Shown piece after piece: positions 25,418 through 33,623 of a DNA stretch of 64,000 nucleotides (its first letter is position 1; every line of letters begins with the position of its first letter). A model generated the notes under the pieces. The model had not been told where the DNA came from and did not search any database. It was given only the letters and a program-made list of their open reading frames with translations. The stretch comes from Leptolyngbya sp. BL0902 (lineage in GTDB: Bacteria; Cyanobacteriota; Cyanobacteriia; Phormidesmidales; Phormidesmidaceae). Where the stretch lies: contig NZ_CP046155.1 of assembly GCF_016403105.1 (NCBI RefSeq), positions 496,001 through 560,000 on the forward strand, read 5' to 3'. The translations under genes and the position numbers were made by a program.

Positions 25418-25541
25418 GGTTGACTGACAAAACTGGCTAGAGCCCATAGCTGTTAGAGGGGCAGGAGACCTGACCCCTAGGTGAACCCAATGCTGTGGGG
25501 GCATGGTTTTCGCGCCCACAGCAAAACCTTTTGTCGGCTAG
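25418..25541. repeat. Interspersed repeat, family A, copy 1
   Basis: 124 bases, matched over its whole length by 62159-62282. It contains two palindromic parts: GGGGCAGGAGACCTGACCCC, and a hairpin with 8-bp perfect arms GCTGTGGG/CCCACAGC. Both copies lie in non-coding DNA. Confidence 0.85.
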
Positions 25542-25630
25542 TCAGCTTCCCTAGACATCGCTGGGGCTTTAGGTTCTCCGACAACTGAGTTTTTGGTAGA
25601 TTTGCCGCACCTAATTTGGAGGCGGTAAAA

Positions 25631-25702
25631 TGGCTCAGGCGTGATTTGAACACGCGACCAAGGGCTTATGAGTCCCCTGCTCTACCACTGAGCTACTGAG
25701 CC
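25631..25702 (-). tRNA. tRNA with CAU anticodon (elongator Met or Ile2)
   Basis: The minus strand folds into a 72-base cloverleaf: acceptor GGCTCAG/CTGAGCC, D arm GCTC/GAGC, anticodon loop CTCATAA (CAT), T arm GCGTG/CACGC with TTCAAAT loop, discriminator A. CCA is not encoded. The anticodon stem closes with an A-G mismatch at 31/39. CAT anticodons serve initiator Met, elongator Met or lysidine-modified Ile2. The paired first base excludes a typical initiator; the variable loop TTGGTC resembles E. coli Ile2. Confidence 0.92.
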
Positions 25703-25825
25703 GTAGCATGGCGCTGAGTCCTACAAACTCAACCCACGATTAAGAACTATAGCATAGAACGAATCACCTCCCAAGGGGTTGCCTAGGAAAATGGAAGAAA
25801 AAGGCGAAGTTTTTGATCGGGGTGC

Positions 25826-27101
25826 TTACCAGCGGAACTGACTGACTAAGCCCTGAAGTTCCTGGGCCATGCAAGAAAGGTTGGCTACCACCGCGCTGAC
25901 CTCTCCCATGGAGTGGGAAATCTCCTTGGTGCGCTTTAGGTCAGCGACCGCAAGCGCAATGTGATCAACCTGGTGGGAGACAGCGTTGAGGGCATTGAGG
26001 GCGTTGTCAATGCCTTGGCGATGGAGCACCACTTGGCTATGGCCCGCCTGGACGGTGGTGGAGGTCTGTTTGAGCGTCTGCATCAAGTCAGCAACCGACT
26101 GCTGAATCTCCGCTGTACCCTGTTTTACCTCATCGGAAAGGCGGCGAATTTCCTTGGCTACAACGGCAAATCCCTGGCCAGAATCTCCGGCCCGTGTTGC
26201 TTCAATGGCGGCATTCAGGGCTAGCAGGTTGGTTTGCTGCGAAATGTCGTGAATTAGCGTGGCCATGTGATCGATAGTTGCGGTTTTATAGTCTAAATTG
26301 CCGATGGCCTGGGAAGACGCCCCCAAACTTTGGCGAATAGCCTGCATTCCTTATTTCCGCCTGACGAGCAGCCTGTTCTCCCTGTTGAGCTAGTTGATGA
26401 GTTTCCTGAGCACCTTGGGTAATCTCTGCAATATTGGTGACGACCTGCTCCACCGTGAGCATAACAGTTTGAACACTGGCCCCTAGTTCTTGAGAGGTCG
26501 CTGACATACTGTGGGCCGCCTGGGCAATTTGGCCCACCATGTCTTGGAGCTGTTGCTGCATTCGCGCTAGGGCCAACAAGATATGATTAAATTCTCGATT
26601 AGCCCGCGATTGATCTTGGTTTAGAACATTGGTTGAAACTCGTAGTAATCCCTCAGGTAAGTACTGGAAAATCGTTGCTGTTAACTGAGAAGAAAACTTC
26701 ATCCGATCTACCAGTGCATGGCTCTCCCACAAAGGCTGCCCATCGATGGTGAGCATGGGCACATCAACGGCGGTAGTCTGCTGGCTAATCTGGTTGGTAA
26801 TAGTCAGGGTGCGGCGGTTTTGCTCGTCTAGCGAGATGGTTCCCCCCTCCGCCAAAATGTACTGGGCTGTCGCCAAATCAGCATCGAGTTTCTCTAGGCC
26901 GAGCTGATGAACAATACGAGCCTGCTCAATCAGGGTCTGGGTGTGGTGCTGCAAATCCTGTTCCACCTGCACAAGGGTATGTTGACGGGTGGAGCCATAG
27001 AGAACGGCCCCTAGGGTAATGACGGGAACAGCAACTAAAAGAACCATCACCGACAAAAGCTGCGTCCGAAAACGCCACTGTCTGACCCGCAGGTTTACCA
27101 C
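25826..27101 (-). pseudogene. Methyl-accepting chemotaxis protein split by a +1 frameshift
   Basis: The first part (27101 down to ~26345) has a membrane helix (LLSVMVLLVAVPVITLGAVLY), a periplasmic-type domain, and the start of the coiled coil (MSATSQELGASVQTVMLTVE). The second part (26347 to 25826), in another frame, continues seamlessly with [14 protein letters not shown] and the conserved hairpin tip [19 protein letters not shown]. One extra base near 26345 (around GGAATGCAGG on the minus strand) separates them. Rejoined, it would be about 425 residues, a short receptor with only one clear membrane span. Either a recent pseudogene or a base-call error. Confidence 0.8.
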
Positions 27102-27306
27102 GATCTTCGCTCCTAAATTCTTGAGTAGCCGGATTCAACCTGGAACGATCATGGACAACATCCTGGGCACCGCAGGGCTTTCCATGCCACCAACCGTAGC
27201 GTCGCTTGGGGCGTGCTTCTCTAATCTGGCATATGGAATCCAGAAACAAGCTGCAAAAACCTTAAAAGAAGTCAAAACTCTGCTTTTTGACTGAGCCCGA
27301 AGGGAA

Positions 27307-27513
27307 ACCCCCCTACATAAATTGGAGCTTGCCTCGTTGAGGACGCAGCGCCAACGACAAGCTTAGTCTGGGTGAGATCAGCCTTTCCCATTGAGGTAAG
27401 GCTTCGATCAGTTCAGCCTGAGTGGGATCGGCCTTTCCCATTGAGGCTTTGACAGGCTCAACCGGGGTGAGATTAGCCTTTCAATCGGGGATAGATGACC
27501 GGGATTTAGGATT
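27307..27513. repeat. Interspersed repeat, family B, expanded copy
   Basis: Shares both ends and the CCTCGTTGAGGA core with 15558-15668, but is longer because an inner ~45-base unit containing TGAGATCAGCCTTTCCCATT is present about three times with drift. It fills most of the 520-base gap between the receptor pseudogene and the LysM-M23 gene. Confidence 0.7.
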
Positions 27514-27548
27514 GGGGGGAGCCACTCAAACCCAGGCAAAATTCTGTA

Positions 27549-27581
27549 CAAAAACGGGCTAACCCCCGCAAGAGTTAGCCC
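27549..27581 (-). terminator. Terminator of the LysM-M23 gene
   Basis: On the minus strand GGGCTAAC and GTTAGCCC form an 8-bp stem with a 10-base loop, followed by GTTTTTG. It lies about 40 bases after the stop codon. Confidence 0.85.
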
Positions 27582-27621
27582 ACTTTACCTAAGTTTTAGT
27601 TTTCTTGATGGAGACCCTTGC

Positions 27622-29823
27622 CTAGCGACGCGGCAGGTGAGCCATGGGGTTCACAGTTCCGGTTCCGGGCAGGTGAATCTCAAAGTGAAGGTGGGGGCCT
27701 GTGCTGCGGCCTGTGCTACCCATCTCAGCAATTTGCTGACCTTGGGCAACTTGCTGTCCTTCCCGCACTAGCAGGCGGCTGTTGTGGGCATAGCGGGTTA
27801 GGCTACCGTCGGGATGACGAATGTCCACTAGGTTGCCATAGCCGCCGGAGTTCCATCCAGAGCGCACCACGACACCACCCGCCGCCGCCACGATGGGCGT
27901 ACCCACAGGGCCAGCCACGTCAATGCCCCGGTGCATCCGGCCCCAGCGCCAGCCATAGCCAGAGGTAAAGACGCCGTGGGTTGGCCAAATATAGCCGTTG
28001 AACCGATTGGGAGCTTCGGGCAGGAAGCTGTCAGAGCCAGGAAGCAACGGCATGGATGGGGAAACCGTTTGGCCAGCTTCCACCGTGGGGAAGGGGCGAT
28101 AAGCTTCAGCGCCCATGGGAGCCGCCGCTAGCAGGTTGCCTCGGTCTAGGCGAGACTCGGGTGCCGTGGCGGGCAAGTTAGGGAGCTGCACCTGGGGAGC
28201 CAGTGCCACTTGGGGCGAGGGGGCTTCGACGTCAGCCGCCACATCCGTCACCGTCCAGCCTTGGGGCTCAGCGGTTGCGGCATCGGCCTCGACCACGGGA
28301 GCGGTAGCAAGGCGGGAAGACAGGTTGGGCAGGACAGGGCCAGAGGCAGGCGTCCGAGCCACTTCTGGGGTTGCCTCCTGTTCAAAGGTAGACTCCCGAG
28401 CCAAGAGGGCAGAACTCTGCGCCACGGGCGTTCTGGGTTCTGCGGTTGCGCTCACTTCGGGATCCGATTGTGCCGCTGAAGGCATGGTGCGGGTACGCTC
28501 TAGCTCCAGTCGAGCCTGACGAATCCGCTCGTTGAGCATTTCCCGATCAACGAGCGTGCCGTTAGATTCCCGAATTCGCGCCAGGTGATCTTGAATGGTT
28601 TGCTCACGGGTGCGAGCTGGGGCGGCTGATGTGGAATGAGTCTCCGTATCAAGGCTATCTACCGCAGCAATGACTTCTGAGGAACGATCAACCTCAGCAG
28701 ACGCATCGGGAGATGGCTGAGCTGGGGGCGCAGCGGCCACGGGCTGAGAGGCAGGGCGAGGGGATGGCCTGCTCACGGTGGTTGGTGAGGTCTCGTGCAG
28801 GGCCCTGCTCATGGGCAAGGGTGCAGCCTCTGAAGTCGGGCTGGTCGCTGGTGCTGCTGGTCTAGCACTATCGAGGCCAGCGGGGACAGCCGCTAGATCG
28901 ACCGCTGCATCCTGCCATCCGTTCGATGCGGCGGTAGCTGTCTCAGCCTGGGGTTGGGGGGCGGTGGACAGTGCTTCACTGGGCTGAGCTGCTAAACGCT
29001 CCTCTTGGCGGCTGTTCTGATCGGCCTCACTCCAGGATGATGAGGGTGCGGCTGTGGCCAGGGAAACAGAGTCATTGGCTGGGGCGGCAGGGAGGCTGTC
29101 CTCAGCCAGGGCCAAGGCATTGTCTTCCAAATCCTCGGCTTCCGCTTCTAGCTCTAGGGGGTCGGGGTCAGCGCTAGACTCCAGCGTTACCCAGCCTTGG
29201 CTCAGCCCATCGACGGAGAGGAGGGCGAGGGAACTGGGAGCCTCGGCCATATTCAAATCTTCACCACCGACAGCGCCGGGGGCGGCGGCCATGGCGGTCA
29301 TGCTTTCCGTGGGAAGGCGAAGTACCTGACCTTCGCGCAGAACGTCGGTTTGGGAAATACCGTTGACGGTTTTGATGGTGTCTACATCGGCTTGGTGACG
29401 AGCCGCGATGTGCCAGAGGGTGTCACCCTCGCTCACCGTGTAGTAGTCCGCCGGAGCGGGAGGCACAGCACCTAGGGGAGCCATAATCACGGGCTCCTGC
29501 ACAGAGGAACTGGCAGCGGGCAAGACCACAATGGAAGACCCTTCGGCAGCTAGGGCAAGACCCGGAATCGAGACTACCGAAGCCGTTGCTCCCACAGAAA
29601 GGGCTAAGCCCAACATGCTGATTGGAGCGTTTACCTGCTGGCGACAAACTCCTACGAGCCCAATAGCCTCAGAGTCATCGCTGCGGATGGGGGCTGAGAC
29701 GAGGGACTGCTTTCGAAATACACGCTTCAAGGAACGACCTCCTGTAAACCAGTGCTCGACGTTTTGAACATTGCCGCTTTGGCGACCCGATGGAACGAAA
29801 AAGTATCGCTCTAACGGCTTCAA
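27622..29823 (-). CDS. LysM and M23 peptidase domain cell-wall hydrolase
   Basis: A 733-residue exported protein. A hydrophobic segment at ~70-92 (MLGLALSVGATASVVSI) ends in ALAA. One LysM domain follows (YYTVSEGDTLWHIAARHQ). Then come ~400 residues of low-complexity Ala/Pro/Ser sequence, and a C-terminal lysostaphin-type M23 domain with zinc ligands in MHRGIDVAGPVGTPIVAA and GPHLHFEIH. It should cleave peptidoglycan cross-bridges or act as an EnvC/NlpD-like activator; all visible M23 ligands are present, so cleavage is plausible. The long N-terminus before the signal makes the exact start uncertain. Confidence 0.88.
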   Translation of the reverse strand: MKPLERYFFVPSGRQSGNVQNVEHWFTGGRSLKRVFRKQSLVSAPIRSDDSEAIGLVGVCRQQVNAPISMLGLALSVGATASVVSIPGLALAAEGSSIVVLPAASSSVQEPVIMAPLGAVPPAPADYYTVSEGDTLWHIAARHQADVDTIKTVNGISQTDVLREGQVLRLPTESMTAMAAAPGAVGGEDLNMAEAPSSLALLSVDGLSQGWVTLESSADPDPLELEAEAEDLEDNALALAEDSLPAAPANDSVSLATAAPSSSWSEADQNSRQEERLAAQPSEALSTAPQPQAETATAASNGWQDAAVDLAAVPAGLDSARPAAPATSPTSEAAPLPMSRALHETSPTTVSRPSPRPASQPVAAAPPAQPSPDASAEVDRSSEVIAAVDSLDTETHSTSAAPARTREQTIQDHLARIRESNGTLVDREMLNERIRQARLELERTRTMPSAAQSDPEVSATAEPRTPVAQSSALLARESTFEQEATPEVARTPASGPVLPNLSSRLATAPVVEADAATAEPQGWTVTDVAADVEAPSPQVALAPQVQLPNLPATAPESRLDRGNLLAAAPMGAEAYRPFPTVEAGQTVSPSMPLLPGSDSFLPEAPNRFNGYIWPTHGVFTSGYGWRWGRMHRGIDVAGPVGTPIVAAAGGVVVRSGWNSGGYGNLVDIRHPDGSLTRYAHNSRLLVREGQQVAQGQQIAEMGSTGRSTGPHLHFEIHLPGTGTVNPMAHLPRR

Positions 29824-30323
29824 AACCCAAATGAACAGCGAAATCCAAACAGTTGCACAACAGCGAACTCAATGAACCGGGCTTAGCTAGGTAAGAATAC
29901 CTTGCAGGTGAGACTTAGGCAAGTTTACACAAGTCAAGGGAAAAATCAATGCCCTAGGCTATCCCGATTGTGCAGAGGGGCTCGATAAAACACCGAGGGC
30001 TTCTGAACACAACATATAGGTTTAACCCCATAAAAAACGATTTGGCAAGCGTGGGCTCTGGGAGTGCCACTTTTAGAATCACCTCAAGCCACCAAGCATT
30101 CGGGGGGCGGCCTTTTGATAGCGTTGATGGCTAGAATCCTTAAGGGACAAGGGCTGTGAATGATTTTTCACAGCCTAAAACAATGAATATTCTCCCCTCT
30201 TGATCCCTGTTTTTTAGCCTTTAGGCCATGTGCATATGAATTTCTTATCTAGATGAGCAACATTTTGTAGCGGGAATCACTTCATCTTTAGAAACCATTG
30301 TCCTAGCCCCCCATCGGTCGTTG
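29824..30323. other. AT-rich spacer with a perfect hairpin
   Basis: 500 bases without a gene. GGCTGTGAA (30152-30160) and TTCACAGCC (30167-30175) form a perfect 9-bp hairpin with a 6-base loop. No T-run follows on either strand, so it does not look like a standard terminator. Confidence 0.5.
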
Positions 30324-30791
30324 TTAGGCGGATGGCCAGTGATCCAACTGTCGCAGCGCCTCGAATAGGCCAACGGCAGCGCTACTCGAAAGGTTGAGAC
30401 TTCTCACGGCCTGACGGTTCATGGGAATAGATACCACCTGTGTACACTGTTCCATGACTGCCAGTGGCAACCCTTGGGTTTCGCTGCCAAAAAGCAGCCA
30501 GTCCTCAGATTGGTAGGCCCAGTCGGTATAGCGACAGGTGCCAGAGGCGCTAAAAGCGATGGTACGCCCCCCCAGCGACTGGCGATGCTGTGCAAAGCTG
30601 GCCCACTGGTCGTGGAGCGTGAGGTTGACGTGGGGCCAATAGTCTAGCCCTGCCCTCTTGAGATATCGATCACTGAGATCAAAGCCGAGGGGGCCAACTA
30701 GGTGGAGATGAGTATTGGTAGCCGCGCAAGTACGGGCAATATTACCCGTATTTGGCGGAATTTGAGGATGGACAAGAACAAGGCGAGGCAT
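30324..30791 (-). CDS. trmL: tRNA (cytidine/uridine-34 2'-O)-methyltransferase
   Basis: A 155-residue SPOUT methyltransferase. The family motifs are all present: PRLVLVHPQIPPNTGNIART at the start, LFGSETQGLP for motif 2 and IPMNRQAVRSLNLSSSAAV for the knotted AdoMet site. TrmL methylates the ribose of the wobble base of certain leucine tRNAs. The size is typical and no extra domain is present. Confidence 0.92.
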   Translation of the reverse strand: MPRLVLVHPQIPPNTGNIARTCAATNTHLHLVGPLGFDLSDRYLKRAGLDYWPHVNLTLHDQWASFAQHRQSLGGRTIAFSASGTCRYTDWAYQSEDWLLFGSETQGLPLAVMEQCTQVVSIPMNRQAVRSLNLSSSAAVGLFEALRQLDHWPSA

Positions 30792-30991
30792 GGCAACACA
30801 AAAATCAAGACGCTAAAAGTAATCACAAGATTGCTCTTTTGTCTACAACCTATAGAAAAGTTTTATCTTTTGGTGTAATTTTTGACCGAGGAGCCGATGC
30901 TTGCCGCAAAGGTCTGCCGCGCCACAAAAGATAACCTCAGATTATCTAAAGATTAGCTGATCTGATGAGTTGAGATAGACGAGGAAATGGC

Positions 30992-32143
30992 CTAGGCAGC
31001 GCAGGGTTCGCAGAGGTCTTGGGCCAGCTGATCCTCCTGGGTTTGCACGCTTTGGATCGCCCCCCGCAGGATGGATGGCACCGATTGACCTGCTTCGTAC
31101 TGCCTTAGCCAGCGCTGGGCTTCGTTGCCTTCTCGCAAAATTTTCTTGATGGGGCTGAGGAAGCAACTGATGCCGTTGGCCTTGGCGATGGGCCATACCT
31201 CATCATAGAGCTGCTGGATCCATTCCTTCGCTATTAAGGAACGGCCATCTTCCCAGTGGCGTAGTTCGGCCTCTAGGCTGTGCTTGGCGGCGGCCATTTC
31301 GTTGGCATCGCTAAGCTGCACGAGGTCACGGTTGCGGCTCTCGGCGGGGAAATGGCTCATCACCAAGGGATCCAAGTCAGGATTTTGAATCAGTTGCATC
31401 AAACGCGCCTCTAGCAATGCCGTGACCGCGAGCAGGCCAATGGGGTCGCTGATCAGGTCGCAAATCCGCAGTTCTAGGCGGTTGAGGTTGTAGGGACGGC
31501 GATCTCCGTTGGGCCGCACGGCTGACCACAGATGGCGGACGTTCTGCATGGTGCCTGCCGCCAGTTGTTTTTCCATCCAGTGGATATGGTGGGCGTGGCT
31601 TTCAAAGAGGGGGACATGGTTGGGGGTTTTTGGGAAAACCTGCCAGCGGCTAGAGTGGGAACCCGTGGCTTCCCCATTCAAAAATGGCGAGGAGGCCGTG
31701 AGCGCCAGGTATAGCGGTGCTTCCACTCGCACCAGGCGACAGGCCCGCATCAGGGTTTCGGGATCGGAGATGCCGATGTTGATGTGAATGCTGGCGGTGA
31801 CGACGGTGGTGCCGTAGGTTTGCTCGATGTAGCTGTGGTAGGGGTTGCTGAGGTCGGAGCGGAAGAAGCGATCCGTGGGGCCGAGGGCCAGGGTGCTGCC
31901 GGGGATGAGGGTGTAGTCGCCTAGACCGCGTAGATACTTTCGTAGTTCATGGCGGGGGCGCACCAGTTCGCAGAGGAGTTTCTCGTACTGGCAGAGGGGT
32001 GGGGTGGTGTATTCCACGTTGCGGCTGTCGGGCTCGCGCACAAAGCCGTTGAGGTCGGCCACAATGCGGTCGGATAGTCCGACGATTTCCCCGCTGGGGG
32101 TACCCGTGTACATTTCTACTTCAAAGCCTTTGGACAGCAACAC
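30992..32143 (-). CDS. gshA: Glutamate-cysteine ligase, cyanobacterial type
   Basis: A 383-residue enzyme that makes gamma-glutamylcysteine, the first step to glutathione. The start MLLSKGFEVEMYTGTP and the segments EPDSRNVEYTTPP, ASIHINIGISDPE and RPYNLNRLELRICDLISDP are characteristic of the cyanobacterial GCS2-like form. The enzyme is cytoplasmic. It stands alone, transcribed away from the RNase HI gene's terminator side with a 230-base gap upstream. Confidence 0.92.
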   Translation of the reverse strand: MLLSKGFEVEMYTGTPSGEIVGLSDRIVADLNGFVREPDSRNVEYTTPPLCQYEKLLCELVRPRHELRKYLRGLGDYTLIPGSTLALGPTDRFFRSDLSNPYHSYIEQTYGTTVVTASIHINIGISDPETLMRACRLVRVEAPLYLALTASSPFLNGEATGSHSSRWQVFPKTPNHVPLFESHAHHIHWMEKQLAAGTMQNVRHLWSAVRPNGDRRPYNLNRLELRICDLISDPIGLLAVTALLEARLMQLIQNPDLDPLVMSHFPAESRNRDLVQLSDANEMAAAKHSLEAELRHWEDGRSLIAKEWIQQLYDEVWPIAKANGISCFLSPIKKILREGNEAQRWLRQYEAGQSVPSILRGAIQSVQTQEDQLAQDLCEPCAA

Positions 32144-32375
32144 GGCAACCCCCGCAATTTAAGTTTCAAATTTTCTCTATATATAAATAGTATCGGTCGT
32201 GCGCTGCCGCCGAAGGGCGTTTATGATCGTCGGCTATCCGCACACCTAGCCTAGGCCACTGTGCTCAGTCCAGGGAGGACTACAGCAAATTAGCTCCCGA
32301 TTTCGGACGATAGACGCTTTCGGGACATGGGTGACTCCATGGCCCGAGTCCTTCCTGACTTAGGGAGGTGGTCGC

Positions 32376-32861
32376 CTACAGGGTGGTGAGATCAATGGGG
32401 CGATTGGCGGCAAAGGCACGGGCGATGGTGTCGCAGCGTTCGTTGCCCACGTTACCTGAATGGCCTCGCACGTATACCCATTGCAGGGGTTTGTCTAGGG
32501 TTTGGTTGACCTCGGTGGTCACTTGGTCGAGCTGCTCCCACAGGTCGCGGTTGAGAACGGGCTTTTTGGCGGAATTCACCCAGCCTCGGCGCTTCCATCC
32601 AGCGATCCATTGGGTGATGCCCTTCAGGACGTACTCGCTGTCGGTGTAGATGGCGGCGGGTGCCGTTTGGCCACTATCGCGCAGCCAGGTGAGTCCAGCG
32701 ATGGCCGCCTGCATTTCCATACGGTTGTTGGTGGTTTGGCGAGTGCCACCCCCCATTTCGTGGATGCCGCCATCGGCAAAATACAGTACCGTGCCCCAGC
32801 CCCCTGGTCCCGGATTGCCGGAACAGGCCCCATCGGTATAAATTTTTTCAACCACCGCCAT
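32376..32861 (-). CDS. rnhA: Ribonuclease HI
   Basis: About 161 residues from ATG 32861. It cleaves the RNA strand of RNA-DNA hybrids. The catalytic carboxylates are visible in IYTDGACSGNPGPGGWG (D), NNRMEMQAAI (E), IYTDSEYVLKGI (D) and GNERCDTIAR (last D). The length equals that of the classical enzyme. The frame extends 14 codons upstream, but those lack similarity. Confidence 0.94.
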   Translation of the reverse strand: MAVVEKIYTDGACSGNPGPGGWGTVLYFADGGIHEMGGGTRQTTNNRMEMQAAIAGLTWLRDSGQTAPAAIYTDSEYVLKGITQWIAGWKRRGWVNSAKKPVLNRDLWEQLDQVTTEVNQTLDKPLQWVYVRGHSGNVGNERCDTIARAFAANRPIDLTTL

Positions 32862-33056
32862 CGTGTTATTACAACTCCTCAATACGGGGGATGTTGACCC
32901 CACAAAAACTTCACCCTACCCCAGTGCGGAATGGGCCGAGTTTAGGGCACATTAGAAGTAATACCCCAATCCTTCCCAAGGATAAACCGCTAAGGTCATG
33001 GGTAGGGTGCGTCGCCTAAGATTCCCTGTTACCTCCTTTGCCGCCCAGGTAAGCCC

Positions 33057-33569
33057 ATGCTGCTACGCGAACTTGAGGCCTTTGAAGCCTGCTGGCTAGA
33101 CTTGAAAGACCAATACCCAACCAGCCGTGACGATAACACCCTCATTGCCCACGCGATGGGGCAAATTGTGGACTTGGTGGAAAAACCTGACCAAGTGGAG
33201 CGCAACCTGCCTGAACACCTCAAGATTTTATTTCGGCGGCTGGCGATTGCCTATTTTCAGGGATATATTGCTCACCAGGCCCAGCCCAAGCCCACCCAGG
33301 CGGTGCTCAAGCCTCTGGCTATGGCTACTCCGGCCCGGGTGGATACCGCCGTCCAAACCCCGCTTGAACCGATAGCACAACCCGATCACCAACAAAAACA
33401 GGACATTTCTGCTGCGGTGGAGCAGGTGCGCCAGTTGGCCAATCAAGCCCAAGCTCGTCTGCGAAAGGCTAAGGTGAGCCGCGACTGCCCCGTTCCTAAT
33501 GGCTGTAGCATCGAGGAAATGGAGACCCTGATTGTAGACTTCCCAGATCACTGGCATACCAACGCCTAG
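33057..33569 (+). CDS. Conserved-looking protein of unknown function
   Basis: A 170-residue mostly helical protein I do not recognise. The first ~75 residues are well-formed helices (LRELEAFEACWLDLKD, HLKILFRRLAIAYFQGYI), then a Pro/Gln-rich linker, then a short helix of coiled-coil type (ISAAVEQVRQLANQAQARLR). It has no membrane segment. It is 54 bases upstream of dnaX on the same strand, so it may be co-transcribed with it. Confidence 0.55.
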   Translation: MLLRELEAFEACWLDLKDQYPTSRDDNTLIAHAMGQIVDLVEKPDQVERNLPEHLKILFRRLAIAYFQGYIAHQAQPKPTQAVLKPLAMATPARVDTAVQTPLEPIAQPDHQQKQDISAAVEQVRQLANQAQARLRKAKVSRDCPVPNGCSIEEMETLIVDFPDHWHTNA

Positions 33570-33623
33570 CGTCCTTGCCCCTAGCTGTGGCCCAAGGTTG
33601 GATAGGCAGGGTATCTTAGTGCT

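Noticed and set aside
25229-25423. 64-codon plus-strand frame before repeat A
   Set aside because: Composition is unlike a protein of this genome, no motif, and it runs into the repeat.
29531-29767. Frames opposite the LysM-M23 gene
   Set aside because: Antisense shadows of the Ala/Pro/Ser-rich region.
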